Positions 1 to 11,958 of a stretch of 64,000 nucleotides of DNA are shown one piece after another. The stretch covers positions 77,088,667-77,152,666 of the forward strand of contig OZ022509.1 of NCBI GenBank assembly GCA_963989385.1, written 5' to 3'. The translations under genes were made by a program, and so were the position numbers. This DNA comes from Ctena decussata. Its lineage: Eukaryota > Mollusca > Bivalvia > Lucinida > Lucinidae. Position 1 is the first letter of the stretch; each line of letters begins with the position of its first letter. The notes beneath the pieces are model-generated. The model worked only from the letters and a program-made list of their open reading frames with translations, was not told where the DNA came from and ran no database searches.

Positions 1-31
1 CGTAAAACACATATCACTCACTCACTCACTA
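1..31 (+). mobile_element. 3' tail of an I/Jockey-type LINE
   Basis: The window opens with CGTAAAA followed by a short ACTC repeat. The same CGTAAAA-then-ACTCA tail ends the full LINE at 27268-27286. This is therefore probably the last bases of another copy of that LINE family, whose body lies left of the window. Only about 30 bases are visible. Confidence 0.5.
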
Positions 32-1163
32 ATACATTTTCCTTTGAAGAAATAAGCCATTTACAATAGCTTTTAAAGCTCTTAGTAATAGGCTTTTGCT
101 GAAATGCTTATACGTTAGATAGCACTGCGATTACCTGTGCACTGCACAAGGCCTCTCCATGTACCACACCCACTCAAGTTTGCAAGTCCAGAGACGCTAA
201 CCAAAAAATTCCAACAGATCAAAACGAAATGTATACCAAATTATTCCTTGTGTTCTTACTAAGAAAACGGATACACACAACATAGGTTTATTTTGTCTAC
301 GAGCAGAGACATGGGCATTTTAGGTTGAGAAAACCAAACGCTGCCACTTTGGTAACTAAAAGTCAAAAGTAAACATAGAGCCCGGTTTCCAGCACTTTTA
401 ATATTTTCATGGCATGTAAATATATAAACATTTTGTCTGTATACAAAATATAAAATGTGCTGGAAGCTGGGCTCACATATTTTGGAAGCCGCAAAGGCTA
501 CCAACTTCATCATGATCGTCAGAATCCAATGGGGATATAGTCTGTTCAAAACAAAAATCACAAATAGTTTGTGCAAGAACTGGTTAATTTTGTGTTTGCT
601 GTTACTTTCAAGGTTTGAACTTTTCTATGAATACATTTTTATCATCGGAATAGGACTTTTGAAAAATGTGTTTTCTGGGGGCCAAATACGGGCCTTATCA
701 TACCAGGTCCTTTCCAGTAAAATCTGTATTTTATTCTTCGCACTCCATGATTGTCTCTGTGCTGAAGCTGACCTTCACCGAGCCAATAGTGGTTATGCGA
801 CGTAGCACATGGAGTAAGGAGTCAGTGGGGACTTTCCTGCTGGTGTGCATTATCTTGATGAGGTGGTGGTGGACTTGGTGGGGAGGAGGTGTTTCATTCT
901 GTGGAGCCTGAACTGAACCCCCTCAGGTGGCCCTTGTGATGCTACAGGATCTTTTCGCCGTCTTCTTCACTTTTCTTGTGTCTGTGGAGCGGATGCTACT
1001 ACAAAAAAAAAACAATAAGAAAATCCTGAAATATCATACAGAGAGCAGCAAATACCACAGGGTATTTTATCATTGAAAGGTTTATTGAATGTTGTGACTT
1101 CCTTGCTGATATCAGTAGATATGAAAGGATAATATTTTTTAAATGAACTTCTAAACCTATAAG
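32..1163. other. gene-free stretch
   Basis: AT-rich sequence without a convincing gene, tandem repeat or terminal structure. Short open frames on both strands lack recognisable motifs. Confidence 0.5.
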
Positions 1164-1710
1164 CCCTCTAGTGCCCAAACATAGAATGCACTATAAGAAA
1201 ACATTTATATTCCATCCAGCCACTAGCTTTGGGAAGTCAAATTGAAAACAGGGTCTGAATTTGTGTTGAGGTCCAAGGTTGCTGAGATATACATGTAGCA
1301 TATATGCTACATTGGGCATTAATTTCGTACAAGTAGCTTTTTTCAGGGTGAATAACTAAAATGTTAACAATAATTACGGGGCACCTTTTTGGATGAAAAA
1401 AGGGTGTATGAAAAAGAATCTATTGGCATACATGTATCAGGGATATCTGAAAAAGTAAAGTCAATATCACAATTTTTTATTTTATTGCCCGATGTATCAT
1501 ATATGACACATTTTGTGTTTTTGAACTTTGGCGACTTTTGGCGGCTGATAAACGTAGTTTAGACATATCATTACAACTGGAATGATTTAATCTTATTTCC
1601 TGATATCTTAACTGATTTTCTAGCAGATAACATAACATACAAGTCAATATCCTGGTCACGGCACCAAAACAGAGTCATGTAGCAGATATGATACACCGGG
1701 CACTAGAGGG
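1164..1710. mobile_element. candidate MITE with 13-bp terminal inverted repeats
   Basis: CCCTCTAGTGCCC at 1164-1176 is exactly inverted at 1698-1710, enclosing 547 bp without coding capacity. A related GCCCGATGTATCAT string lies inside near 1488. The flanks (TAAG and TTAG) do not give a clear target duplication. Confidence 0.4.
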
Positions 1711-2427
1711 TTAGTAACCTTCTACTGTGAATCCTTATTCAATTTAATACATTATAAATAAAACTAGAATTTTCTTCTGTCCTCATTTGAATGGAAAGAA
1801 AAATAAACAAAAAAAAATCATATAGTGGTCAATATTCTGAAAAAAACTATTTACCTAAGTTTGCATATGTCCATTTATTTTCACTGAATAATTGCATAAT
1901 GACATTCTCCTGTTCGTCTGTAACTTGTCTGACAAGTTTCTTTGCCATACTATCCCATCACCTGCTGCAGCATGCAATGATAGCATGTAACTGAACTCTA
2001 CTCTGACCTTTTGCCTTCAGCAGATTACTCCGACCTTTTGGCTTCTGCAGATATTGCCGAAGCTGACCTGAATGCATCACGTGGTCAGTTCTGGCAAATT
2101 CAAATTTGAATGTTCAGTCAGCTGTAGTCAAGATTTGAATTGTCTGTGAAAATGACTCTTTTTGACATGACAAATACTTCTGCTATTAGGAAGAAAAAGT
2201 GATGGTACACTGAAACTGTATGAAAACTAAACATAGAAAACAGTTGCAAATATTATGTAAATCTAAGTCTGACAAATGACATTTGAATCAAAGCTAGCTT
2301 GTGTAAAATAGACATCTGGTGGAAAAGTGCCTATGAAGGACATTCTGAATAGACTGATGGACCAGCACTTATTGATGTACCAACAGAAATTACAAAAAAA
2401 AATCTGAAGATACCAGCATTTGCACTC

Positions 2428-2493
2428 CTCTCACCTCTACATTCGTGCCTCCCAAACAAACTCTCACCTCTACATTCGTCCCTCCCAAACAAA
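2428..2493. repeat. 33-bp tandem duplication
   Basis: Two adjacent copies with one mismatch, beginning CTCTCACCTC at 2428 and 2461. The surrounding 1711-2656 holds nothing else I recognise. Confidence 0.75.
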
Positions 2494-2780
2494 TATTACC
2501 AATGAGCATAATAATAGTTGTTTAAAAAGCATGACAACCAAATGGCAGGAGAAATCAAAGCAAATGTTAGGAAAACACGGACTTAACTAACGTTGAAATA
2601 GGTATTATTTTCTGTTAAATTTTGGCTTCCAGTGTTCTTATTGAAACACATGAGCTTTATATTGAACGGGGGTGGTGCGGTGTGTAACTTCCAGTGCCGG
2701 GGCGTCCTACTGATTTGGAAAGTTGTAGGGCAAGGGCCTTCTGTGCTTGCAGTAGGTGCGGGAGGGGGTTGTTTGGCTTT

Positions 2781-5342
2781 TGGGATACCCTGATGTCCGT
2801 CGTACGTCCGTCCGGACGTCCGTCAACTTTTGCTTGTGTACACTCTAGCGGGCACAGTTTCGATCCAATCTTTATGAAACTTTGTCAGAATGTTAGTCTT
2901 TATAAAATCTAGGCCAAGTTCGAAACTGGGTCATGTTGGGTCAAAAACTAGGTCACTAGGTCAAATCATAGAAAAACCTTGTGTACGCTCTAGAGGGCAC
3001 AGTTTTCATCCAAAGTTCATGAAACTTTGTCAGAATGTTTATCCTCATAGTATCTAGGACAAGTTTGAAACTGGGTCTTGTCGGGTCTAAAACTAGGTCA
3101 CTAGGTCAAATCATAGAAAAACCTTGTGTACGCTCTAGAGGACACAGTTTTGATCCAATCTTTATGAAACATTGTCAGAATGTTTATCTCTATAAAATCT
3201 AGGCCAAGTTCGAAACTGGGTCATGTCGGGTCAAAAACTAGGTCACTAGGTCAAATCTTAGAAAAACCTTGTGTATGCTCTATAGGGCACAGTTTTCATC
3301 CAAAGTTCATGAAACTTTGTCAGAATGTTTATCCTCATAGTATCTAGGACAAGTTTGAAACTGGGTCACGTCGGGTCTAAAACTAGGTCACTAGGTCAAA
3401 TCATAGAAAAACCTTGTGTACGCTCTAGAGGACACAGTTTAGATCCAATCTTTATGAAACTATGTCAGAATTTTTATCTCCATAAACTCTAGGCCAAGTT
3501 CGAAACTGGGTCATGTCGGGTCAAAAACTAGGTCACTAGGTCAAATCTTAGAAAAACCTTGTGTACGCTCTAGAAGGCACAGTTTTGATCCAAAGTTCAT
3601 GAAACTTAATCAGAAAGTTTATCCTTATAATATCTAGGATAAGTTTGAAACTGGGTCACGTCGGGTCAAAAACTAGGTCACTAGGTCAAATCATAGAAAA
3701 AACCTTGTGTATGCTCTAGAGGACACATATTTGATCCAATCTTTATGAAACATAGTCAGAATGTTTATCTCTATAAACTCTAGGCCAAGTTCGAAACTGG
3801 GTCTTGTTGGGTCAAAAACTAGGTCACTAGGTCAAATTTTAGGAAAGCCTTGTGTACGCTCTAGAAAGCACAGTTTTGATCCAAAGTTCATGAAACTTTG
3901 TCAGAATGTTTATCCTCATAATATGTAGGACAAGTTTGAAACTGGGTCATGTCGGGTCAAAAACTAGGTCACTAGGTCAAATCATAGAAAAACCTTGTGT
4001 ATGCTCTAGAGGACACAGTTTTGATCTAATCTTTATGAAACTTTGTCAGAATGTTAACTTCCATAAACTCTTGGCCAAGTTTGAAAGTAGGTCATGTCGG
4101 GTCAAAAACAAGGTCACTAGGTCAAATCATAGAAAAACCTTGTGTACGCTCTAGAGGACACAGTTTTGATCCAAAGTTCATGAAACTTTGTCAGAATGTT
4201 TATCCTCATAATATGTAGGATAAGTTTGAAACTGGGTCATGTCAGGTCAAAACTTGGTCACTAGGTCAAATCTTAGAAAAACCTTGTGTACGCTCTAGAA
4301 GGCACAGCTTTCATCCAAAGTTCATGAAACTTTGTCAGAATGTTTATCCTCATAATATCTAGAACAAGTTTGAAACTGGGTCACGTTGGGTCAAAAACTA
4401 GGTCATTAGGTCAAATCATAGAAAAACCTTGTGTACCCTCTAGAGGACACAGTTTTGATCCAATCTTTATGAAACTTTGTCAGAATGTTTATCTCCATAA
4501 ACTCTAGGCCAAGTTCGAAACTGGGTCATGTCGAGTCATAAACTAGGTCACTAGGTCAAATCTTAGAAAAACCTTGTGTGCGCTCTAGAAGGCACAGTTT
4601 TGATTCAAAGTTCATGAAACTTTGTCAGAATGTTTATCCTCATAATATGTAGGACAAGTTTGAAACTGGGTCATGTCGGGTCGAAAACTAGGTCACTAGG
4701 TCAAATCATAGAAAAACCTTGTGTACGCTCTGGAGGACACAGTTTTGATCTAATCTTTATGAAACTTTGTCAGAATGTTTATCTTCATAAACTATCGGCC
4801 AAGTTTGAAAGTAGGTCATGTCGATTAAAAAACTAGGTCACTAGGTAAAAACGTTGTGTAAGCACTAGAAGGCATAGTTTTGATCCAATCTTCATGAAAC
4901 TATGCTAAAATGTTTATTGTCCATATATCTAAGCCCCCTATGAAACTGAGTCACGTCGGCTCAAGATCAAATCTTAGAAAAACTTTGTGTACACCCTAGA
5001 GGGCACAGTTTTGATCCAATCTTCATGAAACATAGTCAGAATGTTTATCTTAATGAAATCTAGGTAAAGTTTGAAACTGGGTCGTGTCGGGTCAAAAACT
5101 TGGTCACTAGGTCAAATATAAGAACGACCTTGTATACGCTCCAGAGGGCACAGTTTTGATCCAATCTCAATGAAACTGTGTCAGAATGTTTATTCTTACA
5201 ATATACAGGCCAAGTTTGAAACTGGGTCATGTCAAAAACTAGGTCAAATGTTAGTATGGTAAACACTCTTATAAATCTTCACCAGAGCCAGTGAACTGAT
5301 TAATGCTCAGGTGAGCGATTCAGGGCCACCATGGCCCTCTTG
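2781..5342 (+). mobile_element. pearl-like element E1 inside a SINE, head truncated
   Basis: Tail: subterminal CTCAGGTGAGC, then a GGGCCACCATGGCCC hairpin ending in CTCTTG at 5342, followed by T's. Head: only the GTCCGTCCG tract remains (about 2797-2823). The usual AGCTCACC hairpin is missing. The core is the 145-bp array listed separately. Non-coding. Confidence 0.8.
2835..5265 (+). repeat. 145-bp tandem array with a 290-bp higher-order period
   Basis: The string AACTAGGTCA recurs at 2946, 3091, 3236, 3381, 3526, 3671, 3817 and 3962, that is every 145 bp. Alternate units differ consistently: type A has TCTAGGCCAAGTTCGAAA, type B has TCTAGGACAAGTTTGAAA plus CAAAGTTCATGAAAC. The real unit is thus an A-B dimer for much of the array. 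The last units, after about 4840, are degenerate. Confidence 0.85.
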
Positions 5343-5465
5343 TTTCTCTCGTCTATCATTTTTTCTCCTCTTTCTCCCGCTCTGGGAGACGGCCCGATAT
5401 AGACTGTATACTGTCTCAAACGGCCGTTAAACCCAACACAATCAATCAATCAATTATATTGAACG

Positions 5466-6000
5466 AGTCCCTTAATTGTTCGTTTTGTCAGTGTTGCTGT
5501 CTCGTCTCTGTTGATGCTCGGCCCGGATTTAATTTCATTTAGAACTGGGCGGATCTTTCTCTAGGGGTGAAAGTACCTTCTGCGTTATCAGTTTTTGTGT
5601 ACACATGACTTTTGGCACACAATTTGAATGATTATGAAAAATGAGCTGCTCTGAGTAATAATACTAGTTTTATTGCTGTTTATATTCTATCTTACTAATT
5701 TAGTTTTCAAGTGATTTGAACATAATAGTGAAAATGATTCATTGCATAATAGTAATTTTATGGATTAATTCTAAAATGATGTAAATTTTCATGAAAATGA
5801 TGTCTGTCATTTTGATGTTTGCTGTTCATGTGCTGGAATCTTCCCCACAGTCGCCCTCATGTTTTTCATGCTTTGAACAGAGCTTACTTTAAGCTGTGCA
5901 GGCTATTATCTGTTTCTCTGGAGTGGAGTTTTCAACAAGCATATAAACCACCTGGGGTCTTGGTTGAAATGGTGTTTTACCTACACCAGAATATAGCTTG
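5466..6000. other. gene-free stretch
   Basis: AT-rich sequence between a SINE and a transposase fragment. No supported feature. Confidence 0.4.
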
Positions 6001-6076
6001 TTGAAGATCCAATTACCTTCTACATCAATTGCATTTGGATTGGCACTGTTTCTGAATTTATGGACTGATAACAGGT

Positions 6077-6588
6077 TTATATCAGGTTTTTACGGCGCTG
6101 CTTCATATCGCTCTGATTTTGCTGTTCGATCCTGTTGCTTACACACCGGCTGCTCTTCTGTAATCCTTTTGTGGATGGGGCAGGGATGTTGGCACGGAAC
6201 AATACTCTTCTTACTGCACTGTTGCTTACTGGTGTCTGCATCAAATCAATTGGATGCCCAAATTGCTTTTTGCAGCTTTGCGTCCTGCACAAGGAGTGGC
6301 TGGCTCAACTTCTCCATACAACTTGAACTTTTTGGACACATAATTACGTCGGTCACATTTGGCCCGCTCAAGCCAGACAAGTCCGCGCTTTTCCTCCCCT
6401 GTGGAGTCCCAGGATAGAAACCCTTTAGAGGTTGCATATTCTGCCTGATGTTCCCTAAACAATGCATTCCAGATTTCTGCATTTTTCTTCACATTCACTA
6501 CTCGGTTTGTTGCATTGTTAGGCCTGTAAGAACCATAAATAAAGGCTCCTGTCATAAAAGTTGTTTTTATTCTCTCTGTTGGGTGCAT
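6077..6588 (-). pseudogene. Mutator-like transposase fragment, frameshifted
   Basis: Two overlapping minus-strand frames make one broken protein piece. The first (6588 to 6241) reads through WDSTGEEKRGLVW, RRNYVSKKFKLYGE and GRKAAKSNLGIQL. The second (6292 to 6077) continues with LMQTPVSN, LFRANIPAPSTKGLQK and DMKQRRK. The order (short-spaced Cys/aromatic segment, then G-R-K-A-A-K-x-N, then a helix with N-x-P-A-P-S) resembles the N-terminal region of animal Mutator-like transposases as I remember them. One indel near 6245-6290 separates the frames. No catalytic segment is visible, and neither end has a matching element terminus. It is too short and broken to be functional. Family assignment is tentative. 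Confidence 0.45.
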
Positions 6589-6661
6589 ATTTTATCGATA
6601 GGGCATTCTTAAAGCAGGATAAAAGTAAAATATACTTGGTATTACAAATTTTAAAGAGTCA

Positions 6662-7260
6662 TTAAAAAAAAGTAAAAAGTATGCAAAGACCAGGAACTGA
6701 AACAATCAAAATCCAAATCCAGCCCTCAAACCATAGTTGGAAACAACTAAGATTACAAATAATCAAGATACAGAGAACATATGGCCAACCGAGTGAGCAG
6801 CTTGTTCCCAAAAGGTGGCCACTCAGCAACCCAAACCGAACCAAAAATAATAAGAACATACATAAGGTAAAACATCACAGAAACTCTGACACCAAAAACA
6901 GGCAACAGACAACCACAACAGAACTACCGCCTTGGAACGGTCAGTAAAGAATTACTGGGGGGCTTTAATCGATTTTACAGGCCCAACCTCACCCTCAGTT
7001 TCTGAAGTGGTACAAAACATTTAGTTGGTTGTTCGGTTCGCATGATAACCCTCTAACTCGTCAATGAATCATCACGGTAAACACATAAATCAAATTTCAA
7101 CACCATGAAGAAGCAAAGACGAGGACTCAACAGATACAACGGGCCGTCTGACAGGTGGAGATCCCTGTCCTGCCAAACGACCCCACTGGAAATCTGAAGC
7201 AAAAGAAGGTCACCAGTTGAGCCCCGGAATTAAGACTGACTGACAGAATATAAAATTATT
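6662..7260 (+). repeat. dispersed repeat R, longest copy
   Basis: Starts AAAGTAAAAAGTATGCAAAG and includes ACCGCCTTGGAACGGTCAGT. Partial copies occur at 47690-47840 (minus), 56633-56690 (plus) and a diverged one at 59145-59640 (plus). Only the 5' 60 bp are kept at 56.6 kb. Non-coding; family unknown. Confidence 0.65.
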
Positions 7261-7358
7261 TAATTCATTATGCAGCTACATATATGTGAGTTGTGTGTTT
7301 ATTTCAGTGCATAAGAACCACATCTGCAGAAACCCTTTCAGATGAACATATACCTAAA

Positions 7359-9183
7359 CAAGAGGGCCAAGAGGCCCTGAATCGCTCACCTGCCCTAAAA
7401 GGTTTAAGGTCAAACTAGGGTCATAGTTTGAACAAACCTGATAGTTTGCAACCATTTCCAAATGGTTCTGAAGAAGAAGATTTTTGAATATTTTTCTATG
7501 TATTGCTATGGTTCAAACCCTTTTGGACCATGGGGCCATCTTTGAAAATCTTGATAAAGGACCACTAGGTAATGATAGAAGCTAAAATTCAAGCCTCTGA
7601 GCCAAGTGGTATTGAAGATGAAGATTTTTGAATATTTTTCTACGCATTTCTATGGTTCAAACCCTGGACCCCTGGGGCAGGGCCATTTTTGACCCTGGCA
7701 CTGTCATTTGAACAAACTTCGTAAGGGACCACTATGCAATGCATCATTCCAAATTTCAAGCATCTGCACTAAGGGGTTCTGGAGAAGAAGATTTTTATGT
7801 ACATTTTGATATCAAACCCAAGACACCCTGCCCAAGAGGCATTTTTGATCCCAGGGCTACCATTTACACAAACTTTGCAGGAGTCCACCAGGCAATGCAT
7901 CATACCAAATTTCAAACATCTGAGCCAAATGGTTCGGAACAAGAAGATTTTTTAATAGTTTCCTATATGTGTTTCTATGGCTCAAACTCAGGACTCCCTG
8001 CCGCAGGGCCATTTTGGACCCTCAGGCCATCATTTGCGAACTTGATAAAGGACTACAAGGCAATGCATCATACCAATTTTCAAGCATTTGAGCCAAGTGA
8101 TTCTGAAGAAGATTTTTGAATATTTTTCTATGTATATCTATGGTTCAAACCCAGGACCCCCTAGGGCGGGCCATTTTAGACCCAGGGGTCATCACTTAAA
8201 CGAACTTGGTAAAAGACTACTAGGCAAAGCTACATACTAAATTTCAAGCATCTGAGCCGAGTAGTTCTGAAGTAAAAGATTTTTGAATATTTTTCAATGT
8301 ATTTCTATGGTTCAAACCAAGGACTCCCTGCCGCGGGGCCATTTTGGACCCTGGGGTCAAAATTTGAATAAACTTGGTAGAGGACCACTACGCAATGCAT
8401 CATACCAAATTTCAAGCATTTAAGCCTTGCGGTTCTGAAGAAGAAGACTTTTGAATATTTTTATTTGCATTTCTATGGTTCAGACCTTGGACTCCATGCC
8501 AAGGGGCCATTTTGGACCCTGGCGCCACCATTTAAACAAACTTGGTAAAGGACTATTAGTCAATGCTACATACCAAATTTTAAGCATCAGAACCTTGCGG
8601 TTCTGAAGAAGAAGATTTTTTTAATATTTTTTGATGTATTTCTACGGTTCGAACCTCGGACTCCCTGCCCCGGGGCCATTTTGGACCCTGGGGCTACCAT
8701 TTGAACAAATTTGGTAGAGGACCACTAGGCAATGGTACATACCAAATTTCAAGCATCTGAGCCAAGCAGTTCCGGAGAAGAAGATTTTTAAGAATATTTT
8801 AGTTTTGAACCCAAGACCCCCTGCCCAAGGGCCATTTTGGACCCTGGGGCCACCATTTGAACAAACTTGGTACAGGACCATTAGGCAATGCTACATACCA
8901 AATTTCAAGCATCTGAGCCAAGCAGTTCTGGAGAAGAAGATTTTTAAGTATTTGTTTGTTTCGAACCCAAGACCCCCTGCCCCAGGGCAATTTTCGACCC
9001 TGGGGCCACCATTTGAACAAACTTGGTAGAGGTCCACTAGACAATGCTTCATACCAAATATCAAAGCCCTAGGCCTAGCGGTTTCAGGGAAGATGTCATT
9101 TATAGCAAATTGTTGACGACGGACGACGGACACTTGGTGATCGCAATAGCTCACCCTGCTGAGCCTAAAGGCTCAGGTGAGCT
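7359..9183 (-). mobile_element. pearl-like element E6, about 165-bp tandem core
   Basis: On the plus strand it begins CAAGAGGGCCAAGAGGCCC with GCTCACCTG, and ends in a GACGGACGACGGAC tract and a GAGCCTAAAGGCTC hairpin inside GCTCACC...GGTGAGCT. It therefore reads head to tail on the minus strand. The core is about ten units marked by GAAGAAGATTTTTGAATATT, near 7463, 7606, 7765, 7932, 8099, 8263, 8430, 8604, 8770 and 8927. Open frames in it are repeat shadows. Confidence 0.8.
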
Positions 9184-9540
9184 AAAAGGGGCATGCATTC
9201 TGAACTGTAAACTGGTTGTTAGTGGAATAATTGTAACTTTTTAGGGTAGCACACTGCATAAATTAGTCTCACAAAAGGAACAGTTATCAAAATTCTTTGC
9301 ACAGCTATTATACATAGTTGGCCATTTATTATGTTTTCACTCGGGATAGCCTAGTAAAAAATATGAATTTTTAACTCATTTTCCAATCATAGTGCAATCA
9401 AGTAAACAAGGCACTTTGAAGTTGGAAAAGGTATAAAAATGTACAGAAAGGCTACAGAAATACAAATTATCTGTTTCTCTTTCAGCCAGGCAGCCCACAA
9501 AGTCACCTGGGCCTTTTGTTGGTCGTAGCAGCCTGGAAGC
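9184..9540. other. gene-free stretch
   Basis: No supported gene or terminal structure. Confidence 0.4.
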
Positions 9541-9664
9541 AGTTTCAACTAGCACACCGCCCTTAAAATACTTAAAAATTATCTCCTCTGAAACCACTGG
9601 GCCGATAAGGCCCAGATTTCATCTCTAGTATTCATGGGCTGGGGGATTGGAAGTTTGTGTTTTT

Positions 9665-11270
9665 AGCTCACCAGAGCACGAAGTGCTGAAGGTGAGCTAT
9701 TGCGATCAATATTTGTCCGTCGTCCGTCCGTCTGTCCGTCCGTCTGTCAACAATTTCTTCAAACGACATCTCCTCCTAGACCAGTAAGCCAATTTCAAAA
9801 TAATTTCACACAAATGTTTCTCTTTTAGCCCTGAACCAAAATTGCTAAAATGGTTCCGCTCCGCTGAACAAAATGGCCGCCAGAGCTAAAAATAGAAAAA
9901 CCTTTAAACGACATCTCCTCTGAAGCCAATGGCTCGATTTCAAAAAAAATTCACAGAATTGCTAAAACGGTTCCACTCCGCTGAACAAAATGGCCGCCAG
10001 AGCTAAAAATAGAAATCTAAAATTAGAAAAACCTTTAAAAGACATCTCTGAAGCCAATTGCTCGATTTCAAAATAATTTCACAGAAATGTTTGACTCATG
10101 GCCCTGAACCAAAATTGCTAAAACGGTTCCACTCTGCCGAACAAAATGGCCACCAGAGCTAAAAATAGAAATAAATCATAGAATCACACAGAGGGCTGAG
10201 TTTTGATCCAATCATCATGAAACTTTATCAGAATGTTTATCTTATTAAAATCTAGACCAACTTTGAAATTGGGTCATGTGGGGTCGAAAACTAGGTCACT
10301 TGGTCAGATCTTAGAAAAACCTTGTGTACACTCTAGAGGGGGCAGTTATGATCCAATCTTCATGAAACTTTGTCAGAAAGTTTATCCTCGTACAGTCTAG
10401 GCCAAGATAGAAACTGAGTCATGTGGGGTCAAAAACTAGGTCACTACGTCAATTCTTAGAAAAACCTTGTGTACACTCTAGAGGGCACAGTTATAATCCA
10501 ATCTTCATGAAACTTTGTCAGAATATTTATCCTTATACAATCTAGGCCAAGATTGAAACTGAATCATGTGGGGTCAAATCTTAGAAAAACCTTGTGTACA
10601 CTCTAGAGGGCACAGTTATGATCATATCTCTAGAGGGCGCAGTTTTGTTCCAATCTTCATGAAACTTTATCAAAATGTTTTTCTCCAACAAATCTAGACC
10701 AAGGGTGCAACTGAATCATGTTGGATCAAAAACTAAGTCAAACCTTAGAAAGGGTGCAACTGAATCATGTTGGATCAAAAACTAAGTCAAACCTTAGAAA
10801 AAACATTGTGGATACTCTAGAGGGCACAGTTTTGGCTCAATCTTCATGAAACTTTGTCAGAATGATTATCCTAATGAAATCTAGGCCAAGTTTGAAACTG
10901 GGTCTTGTCTTGTTAGGTCAAAAACTAGGTCACTAGATCAAATCATAGAAGAACCTTGTGTAAATAATTGTGGCTTTATTTTACATTGAATCTTCATGAA
11001 AATTTGTCAGAATGTTTATCTTCATGAGATGTAGGCCAAGTTTGAAACTGAATAATGTCTGATCAAAAACTTGATCGCCAGGTCAGGTCTTAGAAAAACA
11101 TTGTGTACACTCTAGAGGGCACAGTTTTGATCCAATCTTCATGACTCTTTGTAACAATATAGATTAGAAAGTGCAAAACTGCTCCAATTGAACCATCATC
11201 AAATACACGATCTTCCATATTATTTCATCATAACTCAGGTGAGCGATTTAGGTCCATCATGAACCTCTTG
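9665..11270 (+). mobile_element. pearl-like element E2
   Basis: Head AGCTCACCAGAGCACGAAG with the inverted GGTGAGCT, then GTCCGTCGTCCGTCCGTC. The core first has units with AAATGGCCGCCAGAGC, then the 145-bp family also seen in E1. The tail has CTCAGGTGAGC and ends CCTCTTG at 11270. A 50-bp segment is duplicated at 10748-10800. Non-coding. Confidence 0.8.
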
Positions 11271-11958
11271 TTTATGAAAATCTGCCCTTTAATTAACTGC
11301 CCTTTAATTTGGTTGGTACGGCAACTAAGAGTTCCCATAGACTTATAATGGGGAACATTGAAAAATGGCATTTTCTGCCAAGCCATTGCAGATATGTAAA
11401 ACTTTTATAGAAATGTTCCTTCAGAAGTCTTCTTTTAGCTTTATGTTTTCGGGCCCTCTGCTCCTTTTATTGGTTGCAATGGATACCAAAATGCAAAAAT
11501 AATGGGGGAAAACTTACAAAATTATCTCCTCAGACGCCACTGGGCCGATAAGGCCCAGATTTCATCTATAGTATCCTTATGCTGGGGGATTGGAAGTTTG
11601 TGGGGGGGGGGGGGGTTATAATGAAAATCGGCTCTTTCGTTCGGTTGCTATGGCAACTTAGAGATGCATTGACTTATAATGGGGAACACTGAAAAATGGA
11701 ATTTATTGCCAAGCCATTGCAGATATGTTGACAAAACTTTTATAGAAATGTTTCTTGAGAAGTCTTCTATCAGTTATATGTTTTTGGTCCACTGCAGTTT
11801 TTATTATTGGTTGTCATGGAAGCCTCAGCAAAAATCCCTTAAAAATGATCTCTTCTTAAGTCGCTAGGCGGATTTGGCTCAGATTTTTATCTTCAGTATC
11901 CTTGGGCTGGGGAAGTGAGAATTTGTTGTTTTTTGTTATGTTTTTTTTGTGTGTTTTT

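Larger units (their letters stand above)
2657..5465 (+). mobile_element. SINE (family 1) copy split by a pearl-like element
   Basis: The 5' half of the SINE is at 2669-2780 (GGTGGTGCGG, CTTCCAGTGCCGGGG, GCAGTAGGTGCGGG). The 3' half is at 5343-5453 (GAGACGGCCCGATAT, GGCCGTTAAACCCA, then an ATCA tail). A 12-bp target duplication, TTATATTGAACG, flanks the whole at 2657-2668 and 5454-5465. Removing 2781-5342 restores a continuous SINE like those at 55.8, 56.8 and 59.8 kb. Confidence 0.85.

Noticed and set aside
735..920. 62-codon minus-strand frame (APQNETPPP ... STETIMECEE) as a terminal exon
   Set aside because: No convincing acceptor in phase and no recognisable motif; an open frame of this length is expected by chance.
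3906..4836. Open frames repeating LGHVGSKTRSLGQ-like peptides
   Set aside because: They are translations of the 145-bp tandem repeat, identical in several elements on both strands.
2835..5265. CRISPR-like array
   Set aside because: Units are 145 bp, fully repeated without unique spacers, and lie inside a eukaryotic mobile element.
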